Assembly (NCBI GenBank): GCA_020849475.1
Contig: JADLGE010000047.1
Location: 1-64,000, forward strand
Length of the DNA stretch: 64,000 nt
Origin: Gammaproteobacteria bacterium
GTDB taxonomy: Bacteria > Pseudomonadota > Gammaproteobacteria > Ga0077536
Direction: 5' to 3'
A program made the translations under genes and the position numbers. This document shows positions 33,740 to 43,409 of this stretch, piece after piece. Positions within the stretch are counted from its first letter, which is position 1; each line of letters starts with the position of its first letter. Below the pieces are notes generated by a model. That model was not told where the DNA came from. It did no database searches and saw only the letters and a program-made list of their open reading frames with translations.

Positions 33740-36328
33740 ATGGAAATCGAACGCGTCCGCGCCCTGCGTGGCCCCAATTTGTGGAGCCGCCGTACGGCTA
33801 TCGAAGCGATCGTTCACTGCAATGAAGACGAGCGGGACCTGTCCCGTCTGCCGGGCTTCATCAAGCACCTGCGCGCCATCTACCCGCAGCTGCAGGTCTT
33901 GCCGGTGCCGGACGGTGGCGTGCCGCGCTCCGCGGCCCACGTCATCGAAATCGCAACCTTGAGCCTGCAGGCGCAGGCCGGCTGCCCGGTGAGCTTCAGC
34001 CGCTGTGGGCTCACGCCCGATGCCGGTGTGTTCCAGGTGGTGGTGGAATACAGCGAAGAATGCGTCGGCCGGGCGGCCCTCGACATCGCTCAGCGCCTGG
34101 TGCAGGCCACTCTCGACGACGCGCCCTTCGATGTCGAATCGGAAGTCGCGCGGCTGCAGGAGATGGACGAGGACGAGCGCCTCGGCCCGTCGACCGGCTC
34201 GATTGTGACCGCAGCCGTGGAGCGCGGTATTCCCTATCGTCGTCTGACCAGCGGTTCGCTGGTGCAGTTCGGATGGGGCAGCCGTCAACGCCGCATCCAG
34301 GCGGCGGAAATTGATCGCACCAGCGCCATTGCGCAATCGATTGCGCAGGACAAACAGCTCACCAAGCAATTGTTGAAGGCCGCCGGCGTGCCGGTGCCCG
34401 ACGGTCGCGAAGTTTCGAGCGCCGAAGATGCCTGGGTGGCGGCCTGCGCCATGGGCTTGCCGGTGGTGGTGAAGCCGAAAGACGGTCACCAGGGCCGCGG
34501 CGTGACGGTCAATATCGAGACCAAGCCGCACCTCGAAGCCGCTTACCGCGCGGCCATGGAAGCCGGCACCAAGGTGCTGGTCGAGCGCTACATTCCCGGC
34601 CACGATTACCGTTTCCTGGTGGTGGGCGACAAGCTCATCGCCGCCGCCCGCCGCGATCCACCGTTCGTGATCGGCGACGGCGTGCACACCGTCAAGGAAC
34701 TGGTCGAGGAAGTGAACCGCGATCCGCGTCGCGGCTCAGGTCACGCCACCTCGCTGACCAAGATTCGTTTCGACGAAATCGCCTTCACCTGTCTCGAGCT
34801 GCAGGACCTGACGCCGACCTCGATCCCGGGCAAGGGCTTGCGCGTGGTGTTGCGCAACAATGCCAACCTGTCGACCGGCGGCACCGCCACCGACGTCACC
34901 GACGAAGTGCATCCGGATTTGGCCGCGCGCGCGGTGGCGGCAGCGCAGATGGTCGGTCTCGATATCTGTGGCGTCGACGTGGTGTGCCAGAACGTCTTGA
35001 AGTCGCTGGAAGAGCAGAACGGCGGCATTGTCGAAGTGAATGCCGCGCCCGGTCTGCGCATGCATTTGTCGCCGTCTTACGGCACTGGCCGCAAGGTCGG
35101 TGAGGCCATCATCGCCGAGATGTTCGGCAACGGTGACGATGCACGCATTCCGGTCATCGCCGTCACCGGCACCAATGGCAAGACCACCACCGTGCGTCTG
35201 ACCGCGCATATTCTCGAGCAGGCGAGCTTACGCGTCGGCATGACCTTGACCGATGGCGTGTACGTGCAGGGCACCCAGATCGACAGCGGTGATTGCAGCG
35301 GCCCGCGCAGCGCGCGCAGCGTGTTGATGCATCCCGATGTCGACGCCGCGGTGCTGGAAACCGCACGCGGTGGCATTCTGCGCGAAGGACTCGCGTTCGA
35401 TCGCTGCCAGGTGGCGGTGGTGACCAATATCGGCACCGGCGATCATCTTGGTTTGAACTACATCACCACCGTTGAGGATCTGGCGGTGCTGAAGCGCGTC
35501 ATCGTGCAGAACGTCTCCGCCACCGGCTACGCGGTCTTGAATGCCGACGATCCAATCGCCGCGCGCTGCAATGTCGCCTGCCCCGGCGGCGTGATTTATT
35601 TCTCACGCAACCCGGCCAATCCGATCAGTGTTACTCACCGCGCCCAGGGCCGGCGCGTGGTGGTGGTGGACGGCGACGCCATCAGCTGCGTGGAAGGGGC
35701 GGAGTTATGCCGCTTGCCACTCGCCGACATTCCCCTGACCTTCGGCGGGCGCATCGGCTTTCAAGTTGAGAATGTGCTGGCGGCGGTCGCCGCCGCGTGG
35801 GGCGCGGGAGTCGACTGGCCGCACATTCGCGCCGGGCTCGCGACTTTCGTGCCGAGCGTCGCTGCCACACCGGGCCGCTTCAATCTCATGGACTACCGCG
35901 GCGCAACGGTGATTGCTGACTACGGCCACAATCCCGACGCCATGGTCGCCCTGGTGCAGGCCGTGACCGCCATCCCGGCCAAACGCCGCCTGGTCGTGAT
36001 CAGTGGCGCCGGCGATCGGCGCGACGAAGACATTCGCGATCAGACCCGCATCCTCGGCAATGCGTTCGACGCCGCCATCCTCTACCAGGACGCTTGTCAG
36101 CGTGGCCGCGCCGATGGCGAAGTGCTGGCTTTGCTGCGCGAGGGCTTGGGCAACGCGAGCCGCACGCGCGAAGTCAGCGAGATCAATGGTGAGTTCGTCG
36201 CCATCGACGCTGCGCTGGCGCAGTTGGAAGCGGGCGACCTGTGCCTGATTCTGATCGACCAGGTCGAAGAAGCGCTGGCTTATCTCACCGAACGCTGCAA
36301 GGAAGCGCAGGCCGCGGCCGTCGCCTGA
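33740..36328 (+). CDS. cphA: Cyanophycin synthetase
   Basis: An 862-residue enzyme that polymerises aspartate and arginine into multi-L-arginyl-poly-L-aspartate. The N-terminal domain and ATP-grasp domain (about 210-470) add Asp to the backbone; the Mur-ligase-like domain (about 475-850) attaches Arg to the side chain. The P-loop GTNGKTTT spans 477-484, and the C-terminal ADYGHNPDAM motif is present, so both active sites look functional. Length is typical (about 870-880). It starts 25 bases after the cphA' stop, at the ATG that begins MEIERVRALRGPNLW. No cyanophycinase (cphB) or isoaspartyl dipeptidase is seen in the window; degradation genes must lie elsewhere. Confidence 0.97.
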   Translation: MEIERVRALRGPNLWSRRTAIEAIVHCNEDERDLSRLPGFIKHLRAIYPQLQVLPVPDGGVPRSAAHVIEIATLSLQAQAGCPVSFSRCGLTPDAGVFQVVVEYSEECVGRAALDIAQRLVQATLDDAPFDVESEVARLQEMDEDERLGPSTGSIVTAAVERGIPYRRLTSGSLVQFGWGSRQRRIQAAEIDRTSAIAQSIAQDKQLTKQLLKAAGVPVPDGREVSSAEDAWVAACAMGLPVVVKPKDGHQGRGVTVNIETKPHLEAAYRAAMEAGTKVLVERYIPGHDYRFLVVGDKLIAAARRDPPFVIGDGVHTVKELVEEVNRDPRRGSGHATSLTKIRFDEIAFTCLELQDLTPTSIPGKGLRVVLRNNANLSTGGTATDVTDEVHPDLAARAVAAAQMVGLDICGVDVVCQNVLKSLEEQNGGIVEVNAAPGLRMHLSPSYGTGRKVGEAIIAEMFGNGDDARIPVIAVTGTNGKTTTVRLTAHILEQASLRVGMTLTDGVYVQGTQIDSGDCSGPRSARSVLMHPDVDAAVLETARGGILREGLAFDRCQVAVVTNIGTGDHLGLNYITTVEDLAVLKRVIVQNVSATGYAVLNADDPIAARCNVACPGGVIYFSRNPANPISVTHRAQGRRVVVVDGDAISCVEGAELCRLPLADIPLTFGGRIGFQVENVLAAVAAAWGAGVDWPHIRAGLATFVPSVAATPGRFNLMDYRGATVIADYGHNPDAMVALVQAVTAIPAKRRLVVISGAGDRRDEDIRDQTRILGNAFDAAILYQDACQRGRADGEVLALLREGLGNASRTREVSEINGEFVAIDAALAQLEAGDLCLILIDQVEEALAYLTERCKEAQAAAVA

Positions 36329-36353
36329 GCCCCACGGTAACCGGCGCGGCGCG

Positions 36354-38513
36354 TCAGGCGCCGCGCGCTGAACGCTGCGCGAGGCGCGCCAGTTCCACGG
36401 CGCGCCGTTCGTTTAACCATTGCATCAGGTCGTCGAACGACATTGGCGGGCCGATGTAATAACCCTGCATCGCGTCGCAGCCGAGCTCTTTCAGGCATAG
36501 CGCCTGCTCTTCCCGTTCGACCGATTCGGCAATCACCAGCGCATGCAGATTGTGCGCGAGCGCTATCGCGCTCTTGACCACCGCTAAATCGACCTTGGAG
36601 TCGGGCAGGTTGCGTATGAACACCGGGTCGATCTTGAAACTCGACAAGGGCAGGCCCTTGAGCTGCGACAAGGCCAGTTGTCCGGTGCCGAAATCGTCGA
36701 GCGCGAAGCGCACGCCGAGTGCGTTCAAATCGCGCAGCAAAGCCGCCGTCTGTTCATGATCGCCTGCCAGCATGTTCTCGGTGACTTCGAGCTCCAGCGC
36801 CGCCGGTTCCACCTCATGGCGTTTCAACAGCGCGGCGACGTCAGCGACCAGCTTGTCGTTGCGCAGCTGCGAAGCGGCGACGTTGACCGTCACCCGCAGC
36901 GGTTGACCAAACTCATGGCGCCAGCGCCGCGCATCACTCAATGCCTGGTTCAACACCCACGCCGACAACGGCACGATGAGTCCGTTTTCTTCGGCGACCG
37001 GAATGAAATCTCCGGCCCGCACCAGCCCGGCATCGGGGTTACGCCAGCGCACCAGCGTTTCGGCGCCCAGCACGATGCCCTTGCTGCAATCCACCTGGGG
37101 CTGGTAATGGAGTTCAAACTCGCCGCGCTCGAGGGCGCGCCGCAGACTGCCCTCCAAGGTCAACCGTTCCACCACGCGGGTGTTCAAGGCCGGCGTGTAG
37201 AAACGATAGCCGTTGCGTCCATCGGTCTTGACCCGGTACATGGCCAGGTCGGCGCATTTGAGCAAGCTTGATTCGTCGCTGCCGTCATTGGGAAAGCTGG
37301 CGATGCCGATGCTGCTTGAAATACGCATTTCAGTACCGCCAAGCTTAAACGGCGGTTCGAGTTCAGCGAGGATGCGGCGTGCCACCAAGGCCGCGTCTTC
37401 AGGGCGACGGATGTCGGCCAGCAGCACCACGAACTCGTCGCCGCCCAGGCGTGCAACCGTTTCATTGCTTTCTTCCGCGGCGCGCGTGACGGTGTCGCTG
37501 CGGCGCAGGCTATGGGTGATGCGGTCGGCGACCTGGCGCAGCAAGTCATCGCCGGCATCGTGGCCCAGCGTGTCATTGATGCGTTTGAATTGATCGAGGT
37601 CGATGAACATCACCGCAAACTGGCGCGTGTAGCGCTTGGCGCTCGCCAGTGTCTCGGCCAGACGCTCCATGAAGTAGGCGCGATTGGGCAGGCCGGTGAC
37701 GGCATCGAAGAATGCCAGCTCGCGGATGCGCTGCTCGGACGCGCGCTGCTCACTCAAGTCCTGCAAGGTGCCCATGGCCTGCGGATGGCCACGCCGGTCT
37801 GCGGCGAACATCTCGAGCTCGAGGTGCAAGGACAGTCGCGCGCCATCGGCGGCGATGAGATCGAAATCGAGCCCCAGTGAGCGCCGCTCGGCGAGCGCCG
37901 CACGCAAGGTCGTGGCAACGCGCTCGCGGTCGCCGGCGACCACCCGGCTGAGCAGCGATTCGAGATTCAGTGGCGTGCCGCGCGCGCACGCGAACAGCAT
38001 TTGCCGCGCCTGGTTGGACGGCACCAAATGCTCGGACTCCACATCGAGTTCAAAGCTGCCGACCCGCGCCATGGCCTGCGCGCGCGTCAGGCTCGCTTCG
38101 CTGTAACGCAGTTGGTCGGCGGTATGCTTGGCGCGCAATACGTAGCGCAGGCGATGGCGCAGCAAGGGCACGTTGCAAGGTTTGGTGGCGAAATCCGTGG
38201 CGCCCGCGGCAAAGGCCTCTTCCACCGATTGCTCGTCATCGAGACCGGTCAGCATCAAGATGGGCAAGTGCTCGCCGCCGGGCTCGGCGCGCATGCGGCG
38301 ACACACGGCAAAGCCGTCCATGCCGGGCATGGCGACATCGAGCAGCACGAGATCCGGCAATTCGGCGTGAAACAAGCGCAGACCCTCGGCGCCGTCGCCG
38401 GCCTCGCGCACGTCCATGCCGAGTTCCTCGAGTGCGTCGGCAAGGATGGCGCGGGTCACGATTTCATCATCGATGACGAGCGCCGACAGGCGCGTGCGTG
38501 GCGTCTCGCTCAT
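36354..38513 (-). CDS. Response regulator with GGDEF and EAL domains
   Basis: A 719-residue cytoplasmic regulator. It has a receiver domain (phospho-acceptor D59 in LVLLDVAMPGMDG), a PAS-like region (about 145-270), a GGDEF domain with an intact GGDEF site at 357-361 (active diguanylate cyclase expected), and an EAL domain (about 470-710). The EAL signature reads ETL (AETLVRW) but the catalytic context, including LDDFGTG and the KIDPVFI strand, is conserved, so phosphodiesterase activity is possible. It thus makes or breaks c-di-GMP under control of the kinase encoded upstream, whose stop overlaps this start (ATGA). A possible local output is MshE at the right edge, which has a c-di-GMP-binding N-terminus. 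Confidence 0.95.
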   Translation of the reverse strand: MSETPRTRLSALVIDDEIVTRAILADALEELGMDVREAGDGAEGLRLFHAELPDLVLLDVAMPGMDGFAVCRRMRAEPGGEHLPILMLTGLDDEQSVEEAFAAGATDFATKPCNVPLLRHRLRYVLRAKHTADQLRYSEASLTRAQAMARVGSFELDVESEHLVPSNQARQMLFACARGTPLNLESLLSRVVAGDRERVATTLRAALAERRSLGLDFDLIAADGARLSLHLELEMFAADRRGHPQAMGTLQDLSEQRASEQRIRELAFFDAVTGLPNRAYFMERLAETLASAKRYTRQFAVMFIDLDQFKRINDTLGHDAGDDLLRQVADRITHSLRRSDTVTRAAEESNETVARLGGDEFVVLLADIRRPEDAALVARRILAELEPPFKLGGTEMRISSSIGIASFPNDGSDESSLLKCADLAMYRVKTDGRNGYRFYTPALNTRVVERLTLEGSLRRALERGEFELHYQPQVDCSKGIVLGAETLVRWRNPDAGLVRAGDFIPVAEENGLIVPLSAWVLNQALSDARRWRHEFGQPLRVTVNVAASQLRNDKLVADVAALLKRHEVEPAALELEVTENMLAGDHEQTAALLRDLNALGVRFALDDFGTGQLALSQLKGLPLSSFKIDPVFIRNLPDSKVDLAVVKSAIALAHNLHALVIAESVEREEQALCLKELGCDAMQGYYIGPPMSFDDLMQWLNERRAVELARLAQRSARGA

Positions 38514-41500
38514 GCGGCATCTGCCCGATAGTGAGTGTTGAGCAGCGCGCACACTTCGCCGTGCAGCGTCGTTACCTGCGGCAATTCGCGACAGGCCTGG
38601 TCGAGGTCGCCGCCGCGCGCTTCGACTTCAATGCCGCGACACAGGGCGGCGAGCTGTTCGGCGCCGATGGCGGCGCTGCTCGACTTCAAAGCATGCACGG
38701 CGAACACCACGGCTTCGCCATCGCGGCTCACGCAGCCCTTGGCCAGCATCGCCAGGTGTTCGACCGATTGCTGCAGGTAACCATCGACCACGCGTCGCAG
38801 CAGGCCACCGCGGCCGCTGCGTTCACGCGCGCGCATAGCGTCGAGGGCCGTGGGGTTAAGCAGCGCCAGTGGCGCTTCGTCGCGCGCCGCTTCCTCGCGG
38901 CCGGCCGCCGACGCAGCGACGTGGGCCGTGACTGCCGGTGCCGTGACTTCCTGCGTCGCGACTGCCGGCGTGTCGCCCAGCCATTTCTTCAGCATGCCGC
39001 GCAGTTGTTCGTCGGTGAAGGGTTTGGCGAGATAGTCGTCCATGCCGGCATCGAGGCAACGTTCGCGATCGCCATGCATGGAATTGGCAGTCAAGGCGAC
39101 TATCGGTGTGGCCGCGCGCTTGCCGAGGCGTTCGCGTTCACGAATCGCCGCCGTGGCGTCGTAGCCGCTCATGCCAGGCATCTGGCAATCCATGAAAATA
39201 AGGTCGTAGGCGCCGCCGGCCCAGGCATCGACCGCTGCCTGACCATCGGGCACGGTGTCGACGCGCAGCCCTGCCATTTCCAGCAGCGCGCGCGCCACTT
39301 CCTGGTTGACGAGGTTGTCCTCGGCAAGCAGCACATGGCCGTCGAAGTTGAGCGCGGCCAGGCTGCCCTCGACGCGTGTCGCCGGCCGTTCGGCGTTGCC
39401 GAGCACATTGCGCACATCGCGCAGGCGCAAGGGCTTGACCAGCAGTCCGTCGATGCCGGCTTCGCGCGTTTGTGCATGGCTGGGTCGATTGCGCAGTGGC
39501 GCCGACAGCAGTTTCCTCGGCGGCGTCGCCGACGCCTTGTCCTGTAGCTGCGCGAGCGCGCTGAGGGCCACTTCGGCGTTGCCGTAATGGCCGAAGATCA
39601 CCGCATCGAAACGAGCGGCCTTGAGGCGGGCCACGCCGGCGTCGACATTGACCACGCTTTCGACCTCGCAGCCCGCGCTGGCCAGATAGCCGCGGCAGAT
39701 CTCGCTGTCGAGCGCATGGTCGTCGACCAGCAGCACGCGCAGCGTCAGTGGCTCGGCGCTTGCCGGCTGCGGCGCCGCGAGCGGCAGACGCGCGGTGAAC
39801 CAGAACGTCGACCCGGCGCCCGGTGTGCTGTCGACGCCGATCTCGCCGTCCATGAGGCGCACCAGTCTGGCTGAAATACTCAAGCCCAGACCCGTGCCGC
39901 CGTAACGGCGCGCGGTGCCGCCGTCGGCCTGGGCAAAGGCTTCAAAAATTCTTTCGCGGTCTTCTGGCGCGATACCGATACCGCTGTCGGTGACCGTCAC
40001 GCGTAGCAGGTCGTCGCTCGCGCCGTTGTCCACGCGCAGGACCACGCTGCCTTGACTGGTGAACTTGATGGCGTTGCCGATCAGGTTGGTCAGCACCTGG
40101 CGAACGCGCGCCGGGTCGCCGCTGCGCCACAGGTTGAGATGCACGGGCGTCACCACGTGCAAGGTCACACCCTTGGCCAGTGCGCTGTCGGCGAGCAGGC
40201 TGGCGACGTCCTCGCCAAGCTCGCGCATATCGAAGCTCTGTTGCTCCAGCGTCAACATGCCGGCTTCAATCTTGGAGAAGTCGAGCACGTCATTGACCAC
40301 GCCCAGCAGCGCGGTGCCGGAATCACGGATGGTCTGTGCGCAATGCTTCTGATGTTCATCGAGCGCGGTGCGCAGCAAAATCTCGTTCATGCCCAGCACG
40401 CCATTGATGGGCGTACGGATCTCATGGCTCATGTTGGCCAGGAACTGCGACTTGGCGCGCGCCGCGTCCTCGGCCGCGACCAAGGCCACGCGCAATTCGC
40501 TGGTGCGGTCATCGACGGTGCGTTCGAGATTCTGGTTGATGCGCTCGATGTGCAGCCGATGGGCCTGCTGCGATCGCCACCACAGCAGCAGCAACAGCGT
40601 CACCAGCAGGGCCACCAGGTAACCGGTGCGCGCCACGGTGTGCGCGGCGCGAACGTCGCTGCGCGACCAGAACAGGCTGTCGGGCTGACCGGCCCACAGC
40701 GTCCAATGCCCAGAGCCGTCGGCAATCTTGAGCTTGATCACGTCGGAGTAGATGAGGTCGGAGGCCGGTCTGTCGGCCGCGATGCTGGCAGCGGCCTCGC
40801 GCCATGGTCCGGGCTGACTGGCGGGTGCGACGTATTGGTTGGCGCTGTTGTGCAGGGCATAGAAGCCGTCCGGCAGCAGTTCGCGCAAGGCCGCGGTCAG
40901 CATCACACCCGATACCAGTCCCGCGAACGCGCCCTCGCCGTCGTAAAACGGCACCGAGTACACCAGCCCCGAGCGGTCCTTGTCATCGGGGTGCGCGGGA
41001 TCGAAACGGGTGTTGTCGCAGGTCACGACTTCCGGGCCGGTCAGGGCCGGATAGGCCAGGCCGTCGACCCGCGATTCGTTGTTGAAAGAGCTGCTCAGGC
41101 GCTGCGCCTGCTGGCGCATGAGTCGGTATTCGAAGATTTCAATTTCCGGCAGCTCGTCGTCCTCATGGCTGCGGTGGCCGCCGCTGCGGCCGACAATCAG
41201 CTCGTCGAAGGTGACGATGGGCGCTTCGAGGCTGCCGGTGGCGGGGTCGACGCGGTCCGGGTTGAGGTCGCGCGGCACGATGTAGACCTCGGACATCGAC
41301 ACCTGGGAGGCGAGGTTGTTGTAGATCTCCTGCACGGTGGTGTGGGCGTCGGCGGAGAAATTGCGGCCGTAGCGATCGATGGTGCGCACGCTGGGCAGCC
41401 GCGCCATGGTGCGCAGACCGGAGTAGATGGTGTTGAAATTGGTTTCGACGGTGGTCGCGATATCCAGCGCCCGCTCGCGCGATTCGTTGCGATAGCTGGC

Positions 41501-41611
41501 GCGCGCGGCATCGAGCGCACTCTGCTCCTGCCAACGCACGACCGCCATCATCGCCAGGCCAAAAGCGAGGATGGTGAGGGTGGCCTTGGAATTGGACAGG
41601 GACTTCATCAC
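38510..41611 (-). CDS. Hybrid sensor histidine kinase
   Basis: A 1033-residue membrane kinase. TM1 (about 9-25) and TM2 (about 332-350) bracket a large periplasmic cache-like sensor. The HisKA box SHEIRTPING has H396; the ATPase lobe shows NLIGNAIKFT, DSGIGI and GGTGLGL. Two receiver domains follow. The first (about 640-755) has lost its acceptor Asp (FDAVIFGHYG) and looks pseudo; the second is intact (D808 in FMDCQMPGMSG). A C-terminal HPt domain carries H973 in HALKSSSAAIG. Phosphate can therefore run H396-D808-H973 to the receiver of the coupled GGDEF-EAL regulator. The ligand is unknown. The start uses the first of two ATGs. Confidence 0.95.
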   Translation of the reverse strand: MMKSLSNSKATLTILAFGLAMMAVVRWQEQSALDAARASYRNESRERALDIATTVETNFNTIYSGLRTMARLPSVRTIDRYGRNFSADAHTTVQEIYNNLASQVSMSEVYIVPRDLNPDRVDPATGSLEAPIVTFDELIVGRSGGHRSHEDDELPEIEIFEYRLMRQQAQRLSSSFNNESRVDGLAYPALTGPEVVTCDNTRFDPAHPDDKDRSGLVYSVPFYDGEGAFAGLVSGVMLTAALRELLPDGFYALHNSANQYVAPASQPGPWREAAASIAADRPASDLIYSDVIKLKIADGSGHWTLWAGQPDSLFWSRSDVRAAHTVARTGYLVALLVTLLLLLWWRSQQAHRLHIERINQNLERTVDDRTSELRVALVAAEDAARAKSQFLANMSHEIRTPINGVLGMNEILLRTALDEHQKHCAQTIRDSGTALLGVVNDVLDFSKIEAGMLTLEQQSFDMRELGEDVASLLADSALAKGVTLHVVTPVHLNLWRSGDPARVRQVLTNLIGNAIKFTSQGSVVLRVDNGASDDLLRVTVTDSGIGIAPEDRERIFEAFAQADGGTARRYGGTGLGLSISARLVRLMDGEIGVDSTPGAGSTFWFTARLPLAAPQPASAEPLTLRVLLVDDHALDSEICRGYLASAGCEVESVVNVDAGVARLKAARFDAVIFGHYGNAEVALSALAQLQDKASATPPRKLLSAPLRNRPSHAQTREAGIDGLLVKPLRLRDVRNVLGNAERPATRVEGSLAALNFDGHVLLAEDNLVNQEVARALLEMAGLRVDTVPDGQAAVDAWAGGAYDLIFMDCQMPGMSGYDATAAIRERERLGKRAATPIVALTANSMHGDRERCLDAGMDDYLAKPFTDEQLRGMLKKWLGDTPAVATQEVTAPAVTAHVAASAAGREEAARDEAPLALLNPTALDAMRARERSGRGGLLRRVVDGYLQQSVEHLAMLAKGCVSRDGEAVVFAVHALKSSSAAIGAEQLAALCRGIEVEARGGDLDQACRELPQVTTLHGEVCALLNTHYRADAA

Positions 41612-41753
41612 CGTGCGTAGCGGCCACCGGCAGTGAAAATTGAGCTTTGTAGGTTCCCGCGCCGCGTTAGTGTGATGGCGGATCCGCCGGATTCAGCGCC
41701 AGGCCGTGGGCGCCACGGGGCGCCAGGGTGAACAGAGAAGAGGGGAATTAAAA

Positions 41754-41938
41754 GGTGTTCTCCACCGTGCCGTCTCGACCGTAATCTTGAACCAAGGGTC
41801 CAAGACGGGACTTCTCATGGCGAATCAGGCTTTCCGCTGAGATGCGGACATGCACAACATCGCTGATTGATCGGTCCCTGAGGTAAGAAAAATAGGCTCA
41901 AAGATCTCAGGTCTTTGACGCACACAGCAGAGAACACC
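41754..41938 (-). ncRNA. ssrS: 6S RNA
   Basis: About 185 bases on the minus strand, 59 bases after zapA, the canonical gammaproteobacterial position. The ends pair perfectly (GGTGTTCTC with GAGAACACC). Read 5' to 3', the left arm has CTGAGAT and TGAGCCTATTTTTCTTA, close to the E. coli 6S stretch TGAGCCGATATTTCATA. The right arm has CTTGG-ACC-CTTGGTTCAAG, resembling the E. coli CTTGAACCAAGGGTTCAAG region. Its length equals that of E. coli 6S (184). It mimics an open promoter and holds sigma70 RNA polymerase in stationary phase. The ygfA gene that follows ssrS in E. coli is not here. The flanks of 41612-41997 hold nothing else clear. Confidence 0.93.
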
Positions 41939-41997
41939 AAGCTCTAAATCGACATCTTCGCGCGGACCTTTAACCCTGGCCGGTCCGCCAGGGGCGA

Positions 41998-42333
41998 TCA
42001 GTGGCCGGAGGCCTTGAATGACATGCCGAGGCCGCGCGACAGCACCTGCGAAATCTTGCCCTGCATGCGCGTCACGCTGGCGCCCACGTCGGACACGATG
42101 GATTCGTTGTTGCGACGGTACTCCAGGTACTCGTGGGCAATATTGAGCGCCGACATCACCGCGATGCGTTCCGCACCGATGACCTTGCCGTTGTCGCGCT
42201 GCTCGACCATCTTCTTGTTCAGAAACTGCACCGAGGCGAACAGCGCCTCACGCTCGTTTTCCTTGCAGCCGACCACGTAATCCTTGTCGAAAATCGTCAC
42301 CGTGATCGGCTTGACTTCGCTGTCGCTGCTCAT
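41998..42333 (-). CDS. zapA: Cell division protein ZapA
   Basis: A 111-residue Z-ring-associated protein. The N-terminal strands carry ITVTIFDKDYVVGCKENERE, followed by the long helix region LNIAHEYLEYRRNN and a C-terminal coiled coil. ZapA tetramers cross-link FtsZ filaments at the division site. Its start overlaps the stop of the upstream ZapB-like gene by 4 bases. The order ZapB-like, zapA, then 6S RNA, divergent from ygfB-pepP-ubiH-ubiI, is the standard gammaproteobacterial arrangement. Confidence 0.96.
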   Translation of the reverse strand: MSSDSEVKPITVTIFDKDYVVGCKENEREALFASVQFLNKKMVEQRDNGKVIGAERIAVMSALNIAHEYLEYRRNNESIVSDVGASVTRMQGKISQVLSRGLGMSFKASGH

Positions 42334-42554
42334 GAACGGGTCTCCATCGCCTTCAAGCGGGCAATCATGGCTTCAACGCGTGACCGCGCCTGTTCCGTTT
42401 TCTCGATCAGGGCCGCGCGCTCGGTGGTCAGCGAGGCCTGTTGCGAGCGCAGGGCTTCATTCTCGGTGGCAAGGCTTTCGACCGCCTTGATCAGCTCATC
42501 AACCCGCGATTCGAGCGCAGCGAGTTCCAAGCGGTCTTTACTGCCTGCTGTCAT
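42330..42554 (-). CDS. ZapB-like coiled-coil protein (TIGR02449)
   Basis: A 74-residue protein that is one continuous coiled coil: leucines and other hydrophobics at heptad spacing from LAALESRVDELIKAVESL to RVEAMIARLKAM. This size and position directly upstream of zapA define TIGR02449 proteins, thought to be ZapB-like division factors that work with ZapA. There is no enzyme motif. The 4-base overlap with zapA implies coupled translation. The divergent region 42555-42788 to its right holds a palindrome ACATATATGT at 42727-42736 but no certain promoter. Confidence 0.9.
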   Translation of the reverse strand: MTAGSKDRLELAALESRVDELIKAVESLATENEALRSQQASLTTERAALIEKTEQARSRVEAMIARLKAMETRS

Positions 42555-42788
42555 GACGTCAACGCGTGCTCACCGGGGGCGGATGGAATGCGAGGCCAAT
42601 ATAGAGCGGTGGGCAGCGGACGGTCAACAGCGCACAGCGCAAGCTGCGCCGAGTTTGGCCTCGCGCGCCTTCTGCACGGCGGGTCGCCGTGGGATAATCC
42701 CGGTCTCACCGCGCAGCGTGTCCGACACATATATGTATATTCACCCCCGCTTCGCCGCGCACGCAGCTTCGTGTCGGCCATCACTATC

Positions 42789-43358
42789 ATGAATGGCGAA
42801 CTGTTCACGCGCGTCGGCCGCGCCTTGAGGTCGGTGCACTGTGACATCGGCGCCGCCGAATGCCACGGCATGCTGTGCGGCATGTTGAGCGGCCCGAACA
42901 ATTTCGATCCTGGCCTGTGGCTCGATCATGTCGGCGGCGGCGAGCGCAACCTGTTCGCGAGCGGCGAACCGCGCGCCGCGCTCGAAGAGCTGATGCGCGA
43001 GACCTTGAGCGCCATGGGCGCCGAGGACTATCAACTCGAATTGCTGTTGCCCGACGATGACGCCGCGCTCAGCGCGCGCGCCGCCGGTTTCGCCGATTGG
43101 TGCCGCGGTTTCCTGTCGGGCCTCGGCCTGTCGGGGATTGCCTCACTAGAGGCGCTGGGCGAAGATGCGCGGGAGTTTCTCGCCGACCTGTCGCGCTTCA
43201 CCTCGCTGGCGATGGACGCCGACGGCGACGAGGAAGACGAGCGCGCCCTGGTCGAGCTCACCGAGTTCACGCGCATGGGTGTGATGCTGGTGCGCGCCGA
43301 GCTTGGCGAAGGCCCGAGTGAACAGGACGACGACCTGCCTGACGTCACCCTGCACTGA
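42789..43358 (+). CDS. ygfB: UPF0149 (YgfB/YecA) family protein
   Basis: A 189-residue acidic protein of the UPF0149 family, with ECHGMLCGMLSG near residue 25, FADWCRGFLSGLGL in the middle and EFTRMGVMLVRAEL near the end, all-helical. In gammaproteobacteria it heads the operon with pepP, ubiH and ubiI, as here. In Pseudomonas YgfB has been linked to regulation of an AmpD-type amidase; general function is unclear. The chosen ATG at 42789 begins MNGELFTR; the longer open frame upstream is unconserved. Confidence 0.92.
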   Translation: MNGELFTRVGRALRSVHCDIGAAECHGMLCGMLSGPNNFDPGLWLDHVGGGERNLFASGEPRAALEELMRETLSAMGAEDYQLELLLPDDDAALSARAAGFADWCRGFLSGLGLSGIASLEALGEDAREFLADLSRFTSLAMDADGDEEDERALVELTEFTRMGVMLVRAELGEGPSEQDDDLPDVTLH

Positions 43359-43409
43359 AGCGCGGCCGCGCGCGTCTCGTCATCCCCCTTTCGAACTGGT
43401 CGAGGTCGC

